This document shows positions 12,001-23,275 of a DNA stretch of 64,000 nucleotides, one piece after another. Every line of letters begins with the position of its first letter. The first letter of the stretch is position 1. A model generated the notes under the pieces. The model did not search any database. It was not told the DNA's origin and saw only the letters and a list, made by a program, of their open reading frames with translations. Source of the stretch: Podospora bellae-mahoneyi (lineage: Eukaryota; Ascomycota; Sordariomycetes; Sordariales; Podosporaceae); NCBI RefSeq assembly GCF_035222275.1, contig NW_026946359.1, positions 6,820,001-6,884,000 of the forward strand, read 5' to 3'. Both the position numbers and the translations under genes were made by a program.

Positions 12001-13846
12001 GGTTGTCCGGCGAAGGGCTCACAGCATCTTTAGCATCGTCAAAACTGACACGCACGGATTTCTTGCGCCCAACAGGTGGCTCATGATTGCCGCTTACAGA
12101 TGCCTCGGACGACGAAGGCGACGCGCCTCTCGAGGGGCTCGAGTGCTTAAGGGCTGATTTGCGCGGCGAGATCGACCGAGGAGGAGGCGAGTGCTTAACT
12201 GTCAAGTTTTCCTGGACCGGCCCAAAGTGTGCTTGTCGAACAGGGCTATTAGAGTGACTGCGTTCATGTGCGACTTGAGCCCGTCTCGTGTCAACTGGCG
12301 AACGACCACCTCGTACGGGGCTTGGACTGGTTGGCTTCGATATTTCGACAGAGGGGACCTCGAGCTCAGTATTTGGGTACGTCTTTTGCCTTGTTGGGAC
12401 TGCATCCATCACTTGTGTGAAAGGTGATCCCCTCGATTCCGGTGTGGAAACCGTTTTTGGCCGTGTTGGAACAGAATCTAGGGCCTGTGTCAAAGAGCTT
12501 GTTGAGATGTGGTTTGGCTTTGGCTCTTCGGGCTCCGCTTCCTCCCTAACGACCGAAGGCTGTCTCCTGACCCCTTGCCAAGTCGCCTCCTTGCTGACCT
12601 GAGGGCTGGATGGGGTCATTGGTGGAGGGCCATGTTGCTCAAGCCTCTTCGCATCCAATCTTGGTGAGCTGATGATGGCTTTGACCGATGGCTCCTCGAG
12701 ATCTTGCACGTATACTGACGGCTGGGGCACATGGATGCGCTCCTGGACGGGGGCCGGCGTGATCTGTGATTGGTTCTTGGTCGCTGGAGAATTGTCGACC
12801 GCTGTACCTTTCAGACGGCTCACTGTCCCTGCGGCGAGATGTGATCCAGCTTTTTGCGATGTCCTCTTTTTCCTTTTCGAGTCGGTGCGTTGCTGGGGGG
12901 CTTCATGATGTGCCGGATGCAGCTCTGATCGTGGGACCATGCGTCTCGAGTTGGGGTCATAAACCAAAATTTCGTCGGGGGCGGGATTCGAGGTAGACCG
13001 AGTTCTTGGACTCGCCACCAGTGCTTGACGGGCCGGTTGCTCTCTGGTTCGCGACATCTGCGCAGCCGACCCGGCCTCCACAGCAGATGCCGGAAGGCTG
13101 AAACGAGCCGAACTACCGACAGAAGCAGGCGCTTCTGTGGGGGACACTGGGGGAGAGCCAACTCTCGTTCGCGTTGGGTAGGAGAAGTTTATCGACGACG
13201 CCTGACTATCAGGCCTTGCAATCTCAGACACCATCTCTTGCTCTTGTCGTGGGATCTGTGGTGGGCTTGATGGAGGGCTGGCCATAGCAGGATCCGTCCT
13301 ACGGATATTGGAAGGGTCGCCGACCTTGGCCGCCCCAAACCAAGACGGCGCATCTTCTGAACCAAGTCTCTGAGACGCAAGTCGTACAGGGGTGGTCCCC
13401 ATTCCTAGGCTTTTGGATTTGCGATGCTGGGTTTGTGGTGACGCGCCGATATCTTTTGGGAGGGCTGGGACGGGAGGGGCGTCGTGACTGAGCGATTGCG
13501 TCTGTCGATGTCCTCCGCTACCACCGGGTCGATGTGGACTTGGACTTCGAAACGTTCGCTCGGTCATGGACCCGCTGCTTCCGCGCCGTTGCAGGTTCGG
13601 TCTGCCTTGTGTTATTGGTGATTCCGTTCGCGACGATGAGGCGACCGATGCGCTGCGGCGTAGGGTTCGTTTTGTTTGCACGTCGGCCACTCGTGTTGGC
13701 GTCATGGGTCGCGCGCGAAGAGCAGCGGCGGCAGCGGCAGCTGATAATGTAGAGTTGGACTCATGGCGTTTGAAGACGGCAGCAGCAGCCGTGGCAGCAT
13801 TTGGATCAACAGTCGCCGCTGTCAAGGGCTGCACGATGAAGGGCAT
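9062..13846 (-). CDS. Giant disordered, phosphorylatable-looking protein; possibly eisosome-associated (Seg1/Eis1-like style)
   Basis: A single-exon frame of 1594 residues starts at MPFIVQPLTAATVD. The N-terminus has two alanine runs (about 18-23 and 37-45), followed by RARPMTPTRVADVQTKRTLRR, the part that looks most conserved. Most of the protein is Ser/Pro/Thr/Arg-rich and disordered, with many SP and RRxS sites. A charged coiled-coil segment lies near 960-1010 (WEKVKAYWRSLSAEKRAQLEKEA). Two copies of SRFxDSSDED occur near 1290-1320. The extreme C-terminus is strongly basic (KKKKRFRGLRKMFRLDE), as if for acidic membrane lipids. The Ala-rich N-terminus plus basic tail recalls filamentous-fungal eisosome/cortical proteins of the Seg1/Eis1 type, but I cannot confirm this by eye. 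No catalytic domain is seen. Confidence 0.75.
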   Translation of the reverse strand: MPFIVQPLTAATVDPNAATAAAAVFKRHESNSTLSAAAAAAALRARPMTPTRVADVQTKRTLRRSASVASSSRTESPITQGRPNLQRRGSSGSMTERTFRSPSPHRPGGSGGHRQTQSLSHDAPPVPALPKDIGASPQTQHRKSKSLGMGTTPVRLASQRLGSEDAPSWFGAAKVGDPSNIRRTDPAMASPPSSPPQIPRQEQEMVSEIARPDSQASSINFSYPTRTRVGSPPVSPTEAPASVGSSARFSLPASAVEAGSAAQMSRTREQPARQALVASPRTRSTSNPAPDEILVYDPNSRRMVPRSELHPAHHEAPQQRTDSKRKKRTSQKAGSHLAAGTVSRLKGTAVDNSPATKNQSQITPAPVQERIHVPQPSVYVQDLEEPSVKAIISSPRLDAKRLEQHGPPPMTPSSPQVSKEATWQGVRRQPSVVREEAEPEEPKPNHISTSSLTQALDSVPTRPKTVSTPESRGSPFTQVMDAVPTRQKTYPNTELEVPSVEISKPTSPSPVRGGRSPVDTRRAQVAHERSHSNSPVRQAHFGPVQENLTVKHSPPPRSISPRKSALKHSSPSRGASPSSSEASVSGNHEPPVGRKKSVRVSFDDAKDAVSPSPDNRATSPLSASPPEAGRQRYFGLVKKDIPSLDDDEIMKPRPALPSFGSIRERKPRDAQPEEDAERPLVRPNAETTHASTGPSATGLLPSPSLGSSNDHALGGIFSQECDEGRTHTANISRLREPLPPVVTSVEGGGYISDTDSDSSLATTQSEHEPAEVSSRDFAPRQPLQTQFELSNGSASPQSIPTAVRQASVNSAPKQEVPHIAVIQPTPPAMAEDKSLREELFDVPGGFPEDESDQSVPQRPAPAMVEVPESRPAVQPSTQTISSAVHDTTDSESSIYSDACEDLSDIEGSGFLSLDAVVESPLRPDPSSRQHPKELHATEKPVEATPKLQTEISTATTAVETPHASPPASPPTESPQDEWEKVKAYWRSLSAEKRAQLEKEAREEAGVEADLDQVPSEPKPKKKKSIERRSSERKALALHMAQQVAVQHQREQEKAVTNPERSYMIKPGTKWTEEEAAIPTTMRKTLRSEPQQQSAPTQGPRLRKSLRSSSADTRRSDTRPADMSPARHPAPSAAAAASSASTESQRRAAASPPVTAVPTTLKRRGSSGSESSFKRSRPRSGSATGFRMTMRATSPPTDLPSKRFSMTSVSSKQSVEVPAPSTQMRRTLRDSSTEGRRSPSGMRMPSFGKKSGAKVTKNKSGNKFSSRFADSSDEDGGASGFQSRFEDSSDEDDIAPAPLPPLPKSKSAPNGVGVGRGSVASTALLEELEESEETPAVKANGTTKPAVSSPGGQPPLTVDTSLRRVRSGKGSILRTSQTAPALGAETASPVSGAAPSADGKRAATRRSSLMSVLRRKKHDSSSGGIARSSMDSPARRDTKLERNASQLKAAREQDVSPTVEEPPAAEGEPEPEPAVVQTPPPQRSPKLQKRMGIFGHSHSQSQQQPPPPRMQMPLDDDGPKRPSTSGNLGTRTLSGGIGGGNLGTGLVQHQLQQRTAFSTGAPSVDGSSVTGTADGGTPKKKKRFRGLRKMFRLDE

Positions 13847-15644
13847 ATCAGCTTGGGATTCTTGGTCGTCGCGATATCACCGCGCCAGCTTCGATCAAAT
13901 TTCTTGGCAGGAACCACTAGGTGCCCACAACAGGTATTTTCTGAACAATAAAGCAGCCTCAACGGCTTCATGATGCTTCGCGAAGCTCGAGCCATGTAGG
14001 AGACTCCATGCCAGTCGACTCTGTCGCTGTGGCGGCATTGCATCCGGGGACAGGTGCGTCAAAGCAGCGCGGTAGGGACAAAGTACAATGACGACATACC
14101 AGATTGGGCGGCCGAGGATGCCTTCGGGAGCCAAACATCCTTGCAGATATTAGGCCTGCCCGGGCTTGTGAGGCTACCTCGATGAGACGGTCATAGGCTT
14201 ATCGCTGGGTTCGATGGAGGCGGCAGAGAGCGGGAGAGAGAGAGACAAACTCGCGCGTGTTGGTGTTTGCGACGACAAGGTGGGATTGCGTGAGAACTAA
14301 GGAAGAGATCCCGAGACGGGGACGGGATTTTTGATGACGGGAAGGCGCAGCTCCCCCCAAGCTGTTTTAGGTGTCGTATGGTCCATGTAAACCCCGTCAT
14401 CTTGGTCGGCAGCAAGCCGGGGGGGGTGGTTTGCGCTAACTCTCTTGTAAATCAGAGCTCTCCACGCCATCCCGATTCGCGAGCAATGGGTCCAGCCTCG
14501 AGTGGACACAACCCTCAACCCTACTGGGGCATCTGCCTCTGTTGGTTATGCGACATCCACCAGGGCTGCAGTTGCTCAAAAGAGTGGAAACACGACATCA
14601 GTTGAACTGTGGTTGAGACACCACGTCTTGGTTGGTGGCCTACTGGTCAGCCGTCATCCCAGTCCTTCTTGTCAGGCCCAGTCCCGTCAGCTAATCAGGT
14701 GTGGGTTCGCATGTGCTGTGTCTCCTCTACATATACATGACTCTACACTCTGGAAGTCCCAGGTTATGGTCATCTTCAGTCGATGATGGAGTCAGTGTCG
14801 GACTCGCTCGGAAACAAGAGATAGCACCCATATACCTCTTCCTTAACAGGTGTACCTTGACGTGGTCACTCGCAGATCAGCGCCTCCTACGTACCACCGC
14901 AGCCGGCGCACGAACTCAGCGGCTTCTCCGCCTCCGTTTTACTTCCTACTCATGCCCATGTGCAAAACGGCCCATCCATCTCACTGAGGTTGCACTTGGG
15001 TAGGTACCTTCGCAAGGCATTCAGACGGATATTTGGCGCTACTGGCGCATCAGATTCCAAGTGCCGATTTGATGCGACTATCTCCACGTTTTCCACACAT
15101 GCTTCTAGAAGCCAATGGCCCCTGGTCTCAGACCGTCACATGGAATAGCTGTCTCGTAACATGTCGTCCAATCTTCAATCGCATCCAAGTTCTCAGCTCT
15201 CATCGGCTTATTACATCATGACGCATCAAGAAGTCTGTATTACCGCCAATCTATCTATTTCTCCCCCCAGTAAAACAATACTAACACAACCAACATGAGA
15301 GTCAAGACTAAAACAGGTGGTTCAGTTCTTATGCAAGGGGGTTAGAGCAATAGAAGGCCTGTTTGGTGTGTTGCTTCGTACATGCTGTACAGTAAGAAGA
15401 GAGCGTGGTGGGGGGAAAAGCAGTGGTGCAGTGCGGTGCAGTACATCAGTCTAACATGACGCTATTGTGGTGGAAAAGGATGCCCCCTCCGGTCCATCCG
15501 CCCGCCAACCCTATACCTCATGGCTCAGAATGACCAACTAACAATATTATGCGCGCAGACCGTATGCGCAATTTGAAAACGTTTATCCATGCTGCCGTGA
15601 GAAATGAGAGGGTTGCCGGTAAAAGTTGGGGGAGGGGGCCGGGG
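13847..15644. other. Promoter/leader of the giant gene and 3' flank of the next gene
   Basis: 1.8 kb lies between two minus-strand genes. No coding sequence is recognised. Segment 14170-14500 is purine-rich with GAGA-type repeats, and 15240-15540 holds the likely 3' UTR of the gene ending at 15645. Confidence 0.45.
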
Positions 15645-17463
15645 TTATGTGCCCGGTATGTCATGGTTGCCGCCAGGGCGGATCGGGAACTGCTGACGGC
15701 GGCCAGGCACCTCGGCGGGACAGTCGGGATACCCAGCATCTTCGCCCTCACACTCCTTATCCTCGCACTCTTCGTCGTCGTTATAGTTCTCCTCGCTCTG
15801 CGTGCCCTGACTGTCGGATGCCCCTTGGCTGTCAACGGCCGCAGGCTCTTGTACAGCATTAATGTTCTTGTTGTGAAGCTTGCTGTTCTTCTTTCCCTTG
15901 TGCTTGCCCTTCTTCATCCTCTCCCATTGAGCTCGACGTCGCTGCTCCAGCTGCCGCTGTTTGCGGTCCTTGATCTCATACTGACGGATGAGAGCCTCGG
16001 GCGGATGTCCAAAGATGTCCTCATACTCGCAGAAGTGGCAGATCCAAATATCCTCAGGTTTGGGGGGATGCCGTCTGTTCTCTTCTTGCTTTGCCTGACG
16101 GCGTGCTCTGGCAGCGGCCAGGTACTCAGTGGCAGCGTTGCGGCGAGCGGGCTTGGGATTGGCAACCGGTCGTGCATGGGTGTTGCCTGCTGACTTGGCA
16201 GCCGTGTCTTTTGGTAAAACATGCGCAGGCTGGGGCAGGGTTGATGGAGCGTAGGCGGTTTGAGACACCTGGGTGCCACGGACGCCGTTCACCAGAGGTG
16301 GACGAATGTTCATAGACTGTTGTGGCACCGCTCGGCCGGGCCAAGCCGTTACTGCCGAACCACAAGTGAATGTGAACTGGCTGGTTGCTGGAGTCCGTTT
16401 CGTATTCAGTTGCTGGTTCAGAAGACTGGTGTTTTCTCGGCCTTGATGAGGGGGCAGTTTCTCTGCGTTGGCAATGGCACTGGAAATGATGCCAGTGTTT
16501 TCGGCTGAGATGAAGGTCAACGTTTATGCCCTGTCAAAGAATAGCAAAGAGTAGTAAAGACTTACTTGGTGGCTTGCCACCCCATTGCACCGGGCGTGCC
16601 TTGACTCTCCCGACCCAACTGTTACTCGTATCCGGCAGTGGCCGGAGCGGACTCCGCCCGCTTCTCGGACGTCCATACCGGCCACGACCTGGCCCCGCCA
16701 CGTTGTACATATTGCACATGCCGTACGTTCCTCGGAATCCAGGTCCATAATAGGTTGTACACCCAGGCGATTCTTCGTCATGGGCGTCCAAAGGCTGCAC
16801 AGCAAGTGAACCAGAGCTTGGAAGCGACTCGCTGCTGTGATGTGCTCCATTCGAAAGCATCTCGGCAGCTGATGGAATCTTGCGCTTTTTCTTGTTGTTG
16901 GTGTGCTCAAAGGTGTCGTATCCATCGGCTGAAGATGACGCTGAATTCGGAGGGTATGGTATTCCGTGCCTGCTGAACTCGGTCTTGACCACGGGGCGTG
17001 AGAGACGGCTTGCGGAGTCGAGAGGCACTCGATTTGCCCGCCTGATCGAAGCACCATCTGCTCCGGTTCCAGCTCGTGACTGTTGGCCAGGCTCGCCGGT
17101 GAGCCCGGACAACTGAGACGGTTGAGCTTCTACCGGTGGGCAGGGGTATGAGAAGAGCGGGTGAACGGTCTGCGGGACTCGAGGATACTGGATCGAGCTG
17201 GCGACTTCGGCCGAGAGGCGTTCCCGCAACGGTCTCTTCGGCAAGGGCCGTATCGGTCGACCGGGAAACAGCGTAGACACCGTGTCGGCGGACATTTTGG
17301 AAGAATGTTCACGTCCTATGGTCGAACGATAAGTCGACAAGGTTAGCTTGAGAATCCACTGGCCGGCGAGGAAACCGAGCAGAACTGTGAGGAGGGTGAT
17401 CCAGAAGAATTGAGAAGCCGGCAGATCAGGAAATTGCCACATGACGGGTGGCGCTTTGTTCAT
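15645..17463 (-). CDS. Membrane-anchored conserved fungal protein with CHFCEYE motif, unknown function
   Basis: Exons 17463-16566 and 16504-15645 (61-bp intron, GTAAGT donor, CTCAG acceptor) give 585 residues. The start is MNKAPPVMW; upstream sequence stays open but has no ATG. One membrane segment lies at about 15-37 (FFWITLLTVLLGFLAGQWIL), followed by a disordered Arg/Ser/Pro region. The best conserved blocks are NSWVGRVKARPVQWGGKPP across the splice junction and, near 440-500, DIWICHFCEYEDIFGHPPEALIR. After the second block comes a very basic coiled coil (KDRKQRQLEQRRRAQWERMKKGKHKGKK) and an acidic tail (DDEECEDKECEGED). The single CxxC (CHFC) could be half of a metal site. I recognise the pattern as a conserved ascomycete hypothetical protein but know no function. 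The basic region could bind RNA or a nuclear target; this is inference. Confidence 0.8.
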
Positions 17464-20449
17464 GTTTGGGGGAGGAAAGGGTTGCTGACGAGGTGGCTGG
17501 AAGGGAAGAAGGGCAAGCAGCGACTTTGCAAAAGGCAACAGCACTCCTTTCGCATCCGCAAGTGTTGCGATTCCCAAAGTGCCATGGGTGGTGCTGCCCG
17601 TGGGATAGTGGGATAGGGGTCCAACATGGGAAGGAGCGCATCAACCTACCCGACAAGATTTACATAGTACCCCAAACCCTCAGAGCCAGTGCCAGTCGAT
17701 AGCCGGACAACCAGGCCTGACTACCACAACCGGCCGCAGATATACCCCTCCTTGATTCTATCGGTTTGCTTCGTCTGGAATTGAACAAACTTGATGGTTT
17801 ATCCTTGCTCGCTTGCTTCGTTCAGTGATGGCTGGCAGCAGCAGGTAGCTAGCAAGAGGCACCACAAGGCAAGCTCAGCGAGGCGAGTCTTCGGTTGGCT
17901 CCTTTGAGGTTGTCGACACCGGGGTCGGCCGTCTGCCCAAATGATGCGTCAGCGCTCTCCACTTTCTTACAATCAACTCACCCGCTTGCAGTAGTTCCTC
18001 AATGGCATCAACTGCAAGAGTTGTCCAGGTGTCCTGTCCTCTGTCGCTGTCATCCGCGGCTGAGAGCAACCATGAGGGGCAACACCACCACCAAGGGCCA
18101 TTTGAAAGCGAGGGAGCTAGGGAGAAGGGTGCCGAGTCTGGGCTGATCAACTGCCTGGGGCAACCCACCTGCAAGTCGATAGCAAATTTGAAAACCAGAG
18201 GCTCGCAATAACTCGGGAATCCAAAGGATGCTAAGCAGCAATGAAGCTATCAAAGTGGAGTCGATGGAAACGAAGATGTTTTGATGAGTGCTCAGCAGGC
18301 GAACGGAGAATCAGCGAGCGAACAGTGTTCAGTGCTGGCAGTCCACGACCTACTCGGGGACAAATTACATAATCCGGCCGGACTGCCCACCCCTCCTCCT
18401 TATCAACAACATCTTATCGTCCGTTTTAGCGTATCCGACAATGTCCCGTGAGCTGCTAGCGCGGGGCTCTGACGCACGTCCATCCACACACTGTGTGCCT
18501 CCAGGGCTTCGACACCCCTGCTTGGGAATGTTAATTCAACTGTGGCCGTGAATTCTACTGGGAGAGCTAAAAGGGATCTGATACAGAGAAGCCATGGTCG
18601 GATACATATGCAGAGGGACTGGCTGGTAGTTATGGGGAGGCCCTGGCTAATGTTGTACTCTCACCAGACATGGACATTGCACGTGTCGCTGTTCTGTTAC
18701 GGATCGACAAGCCTGGCATATCATACATACTTGAACACGGTTGAAAGATAGTCAGAACCACTCCGAGGATAATTAACAGATCTCCATGGATAGCTAATCA
18801 GCTCTTAAAGCGGTTGTAATGATGGCTTCGAGGCCTGCTCATTCACACAAGGCCCTGGGGGGAAATGTTGTCATGGGGCAGATATGTGACGGTCTGTATA
18901 GTCCTTTCTGAGCACGACAAGGAAGACTATACTTCCATTATGTATGAGAAAAATGCAGCCATGTGCAAGCCCAAAGAGCTGATTCAGGAGTGTTTGGACC
19001 TGGCTGGATCTCTAGGTATCTATTGACTTTAGCACCACCACATGCCTCTTGGCTTTGGCGAGCCTTGGTCACTGATGTCATGTTGGCGCATTTGTTCCAT
19101 CCCGCCTGTATGTTGATGCAAGAGCCCCAAAGGTCCACAAAACTTCCGAATTCGGATCGAATCCACTTGACCAGATTTCGTACCTGCTGCTAAGGTACAC
19201 CAGAGAGGGTAGTGAAGAACTCGCGTAGAGGCTTCAGGGGATCGATTTTTGTGGGGGAACTGCTTCCCAGTCAATGGGAGATTAGCTGGCTTCAGTTATC
19301 CTGCTCACCATGGTGGCTGGAAAAACACGAACAGCAATTGGCATCTTTGGTGCACTTGCAAAGCATGGTACTCTTGAAAGAAAGTGTATGCTGTAGACAG
19401 AATTGGGGCAGAGCTCCCAGGCTGGCCCCGCATGGCCCAAGTGCGGTGCCAAAAATTGCTGGAGGACGCTTCGGGGAAAATGTGGTGGTGCGCTGCTGGG
19501 TCCCCAGAGCGCTTCTGCCAGTCGCTTCCACTCGCTCAAGTCCAGTCTCCCCCATCCGGCCCTCTCCTCCTCCGCCTACCGCTCTCACCACCGACTTTCT
19601 TGCGCTCGCCTGTCGCTGGACATCCATCCTGTCTCTGCAGTGGCTGAAGTCATGAGAATCACTTCTTTTCCAGAGAGACACTGTGGATTCCGCCCATACC
19701 TTCGCAGATTAACCTAGCACCACGCTCGCCGCTGCGCCAGCCATCTCGACGCCCCTAGTTGTCCTCTCAACCACCGCGTCGCATTTTTCCTCCCCTTGTC
19801 GGAACACCCTCATCTCTTCAGCTTCTGCCCAGCTCTTGACAATTGAGCACCAGCAGGACTCTTGGGGCACTACATTGTGCTATCACCCTCTCTCAGAGCT
19901 CGCTCTCGGATCTGTCGTCCCTCGGCCCGGCACCGACATCTTCTCTCCAGCAGACGCGACACCCTTTGCTGGAGAGCACCCTGCCTCGAGAACCGAGTAT
20001 TCTGTTGAGCCCGACAGATATCTGGGTGCATTTCTACACTACTATCCTTCGGCTTCAGTATTTTGAGCCCTACTGGCAGAATCACATCACGACAGACTGT
20101 GTCGCGCTTCGCCCATTTTTGCACCAACGGTGGTGCGAACATTACCTCGACCTTTCCACCCATTTTGGCCGAATCGTCCACATAAACCTCGACAGACTCG
20201 AACATTCTCGTAATCACCCGATCTCGACGTCTACATAACTATTCGATACGAGACTTGAACTTTCAGAAATCCTGTCGGTCAGTCTTGGTCGTCAGATCTC
20301 GTGTCGCTAGGGCATCCCCGATTAAGCGCCGCTTGCCCACACACTCGCGCACCCCTTCGCGCACCCCTTACACCTGCGTACAGGCCTGCAGCTCGATTAC
20401 ACTCTCGCATTTTTACTGCCCCTCTCGGAGCGGCTTCACGTGGCAAGCA
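17464..20449. other. 3-kb divergent promoter region and long leader of the PHD gene
   Basis: This region separates the membrane-anchored gene (-) from the Cti6-like gene (+). I see no conserved coding sequence on either strand. The 700 bp before 20450 is pyrimidine-rich (CTCTC/TCGCC runs), typical of a long Sordariales 5' leader, and may contain UTR introns. Confidence 0.45.
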
Positions 20450-22564
20450 ATGGCAGGACTCGATCCCAGACGGTCTTCGAGGGCGCGCGCTACCCAGTCA
20501 CAGTCACAAGTATCCTCATCGAGCTCCAGTGCCTCGGGCCGGCCGGAACGCAGCTCGAGGCACTTCAACAAAGCTGGCTCTCCACAAAAATCGGCATCCG
20601 CTGGCTCGCTCTCCTCTGAACCACCGGAAGATACAATCACTGCCGACGATACATTCGCCACACGCCGTCGAACCCGTGGACAGGGTGACGATCGGGACAG
20701 ACCTGGCGTCAAGGCCGAAGCGGCCGACATGACCAGCGCCGACGATGATGTTCAAGAAGAGGACGAGGCCGTTCGCTGCGTGTGCGGCAACGAGGAGTAC
20801 CCAGGGCCACCACCCCTGGAAGATGAACCTAGACATGGGGCCAAAGGGGCTGTTGACATTGACCCAATATTCTTAGCTTCTGTCACGGATGATGTTGCCG
20901 GGTTTTTCGTGCAGTGTGATGTTTGCAAAGTTTGGCAGCACGGCGGCTGCGTTGGAATCATGACCAATCCCGGTCCCGATGAGTACTTTTGCGAGCTCTG
21001 TCGCCGTGATCTTCACAAATTGTGGACAGCTTCCAACGGGTAAGTATGAATCTTTTCCGTTCTGTGACCGCGCTGGGACGCTGGGCTCAGCTGTGCTCAA
21101 CAGCTGAGCGCAGACCCGAGATCATGTTTCACCAGCTTGCACCATCCCCGGGCGTTGGGAGGTCACAGTCCATCAATCAATCAAGTTGCTGACATCGTGG
21201 CTCGCAGGAATACCTACTCTTTCTATCTTCCCTTGCGGCGACAGTCGAGGACCTCGTCGAGATCTGCGTCTCTGAACAAAGAAGGCACACGATCGCCCAC
21301 CAAAGAGAAGGAAACGCGAAGCGGACGAGCCACCTCGGCGAACCAAGCTTCGAAACGGCGGTCGACTATGAACAGCCGCGAGGCTGCTTATGACGAAGCG
21401 GAAGCTCTGAGAAGGGCCATTGAGGCCAGCAAAGAGGAAGCTCATCTCGAGCCCGAGGGCGTTCCTAGGCGGCCTAAGAGGGGGCGAAGCGACAGCGAGG
21501 AGTACGTGCCGTTGGCTGCGGTCAGTAGCGTTGCTAACTTTGATCAAAGGAAGCAGGAGGGTGCCAAAAGGCAACGCACCAGCTCTCGATCAGTGTCTCC
21601 ATCCGTCGACAAGACGGCCGACGAATCGGACGATCCCAAAGGTCCTAGTCGAAACGGGACCAAGTCAAAGCCGCGCGGCGGCGCACGCAATAACCGGAAC
21701 GAGAAGCTTTCCGAAAAGGAGGAAAAAGAAAGACAACGGCAAGAGGCTGCGAACAAGAGAAAGGGGAGGGCCGAACGTCGGCGAGCTGATGGTACGGCGT
21801 CCACGAGTTTTGTGAAGGTGTCCGAGGCTCACACGGATGCAGATTCAGATCCTTCAGAAGAGCTGTCGTTGGCAGCTCGGGCCATAGTCAGCAAAACGGC
21901 AGCACCAGTCACCGGAGACACGAGCACAAGCGAGACGGCCGCAGAGACTGTTCAGCAGCCCTCCGCCCCAGAACAGCAGCAGCCTCCTCCAGCATCGCAA
22001 CCGACCCCTGACTCACCGCCCACGCCTGCCATATCACAGACCAAGACGGACAAGAAAAAGTCGCACAAACGAAAAGGGCGCAACCAGTACACGCGCGATG
22101 ACGAAGCCTCGCCGGCACGGTCGGTTTCCCGAGATATCCAGAAAGACGAGCATCCCCCGGCAGGAAAGGGGCACCACCACGGAGACGGCGTCGGAAAGGC
22201 GGCACACTCTCGATCGCGAGGTGGGATGAACAGCAAAGTCACGATGAATGACATGAAGAGGAGGGCAGCGGCTTTGCTGGAATTTATCTCCAGAACACAG
22301 GTGGAACTTGCTGGAGAGACGGCAGAAGACGCAGCGAGGAATGACGTGGCAAAAGCGGTTATTGTCAATCCCACTAGCGCACCGGCGGTAACAAATGGCA
22401 CCAACGGTATCACCACCGATGATTCGACCCAGAACACATCGACAACAGGGCCGACTTCGGCACTGGAGAGTCAAGAAAGGGAGTTCAAAGAGCTTGGATG
22501 TGTTGAAATGATGGACAGCCTGACGAGGCGGTTGGTCAAATGGCAGCAAGAATATGCTGTATAG
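20450..22564 (+). CDS. CTI6: PHD-finger protein, Cti6-type subunit of the Rpd3L histone deacetylase complex
   Basis: Exons 20450-21039 and 21208-22564 (168-bp intron, branch-like GCTGAC before the acceptor) encode 648 residues. The start MAGLDPRRSSRARATQ fits the Arg/Ser-rich N-terminus of the family; the frame is open further upstream but without a better ATG. The PHD finger spans about 110-184: CVC, FFVQCDVC, WQHGGCVG and YFCELC give the C4HC3 ligand set, with a long loop after the first pair as in Cti6. After it come LPLRRQSR, SRSGRAT and a motif around YDEAEALRRAIEASKEE, then disordered basic sequence and a conserved C-terminal helix near DSLTRRLVKWQQEYA. In yeast, Cti6 recognises H3K4 methylation and works with Rpd3L/Sin3 and Cyc8-Tup1. 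Assignment rests on the finger and the two flanking conserved blocks. Confidence 0.88.
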
Positions 22565-23275
22565 TTTTATGGGAGGCTGGAAGAAAAGGCTTTACTCAGG
22601 GGGAGCATATCATTATCTCTTTTGTATTTTGCATTGGCGGCGTTGGCTGGAGGGTTTGTTTTGTTTGGGTCAGGGGGGTGGGTAATCTTTTATTGGCATA
22701 TTTTGGCACTGGTACCGGGCGTAGGCACCACGAGCGCAGAAACCAGTCACTGATGGCGCAGGAAACTTTTTGGTCATCTTTACATTCTCGAAAAGCAGAG
22801 CTTTGCTGTTCTCATTTGTTTTCTCTGCTCAACTACTTCGGCAGGACACTTTAGCAATACCCCTTGCTGCGGACATCTTGGATTCTTTGAGGGAGGTCGG
22901 CTGGGTGGGTTTTTTTTTTTTTGGTTTTGGGAAAGGACTGTGTATCTAGGGTGGTGGTTCATAGTGTACAAAAGAAGTTTCGAGGAAGAATTGATATCCA
23001 TCATCGAACATGTGTTGATGAGTAGTCTGTAAATATGATTGTATCCGTGCATTGACCCCTTTACGTGCTCCATCGGCATCAAAAATCGAAGGGCTTGGCA
23101 TCTCATGGACCTCTCTCATCAACTGCATGTAAATCCCAACGATACCAACTCGCAGCCATTCTGCACATAGTAAGTGTTGTTTTGAGGACTCCAGCTGTCG
23201 ATATTGAGAGACCAGTCAGCTCACACAACAACAGGTCTTTCTTTTCCTTCATTATCGACTCACAGCCCTCTCACC
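22565..23275. other. Tandem intergenic region (711 bp)
   Basis: This is the 3' flank of the Cti6-like gene followed by the promoter and leader of the Mtg1 gene. It has a G/T-rich 3' UTR, a T-run near 22909-22921, and no gene that I can support. Confidence 0.5.
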
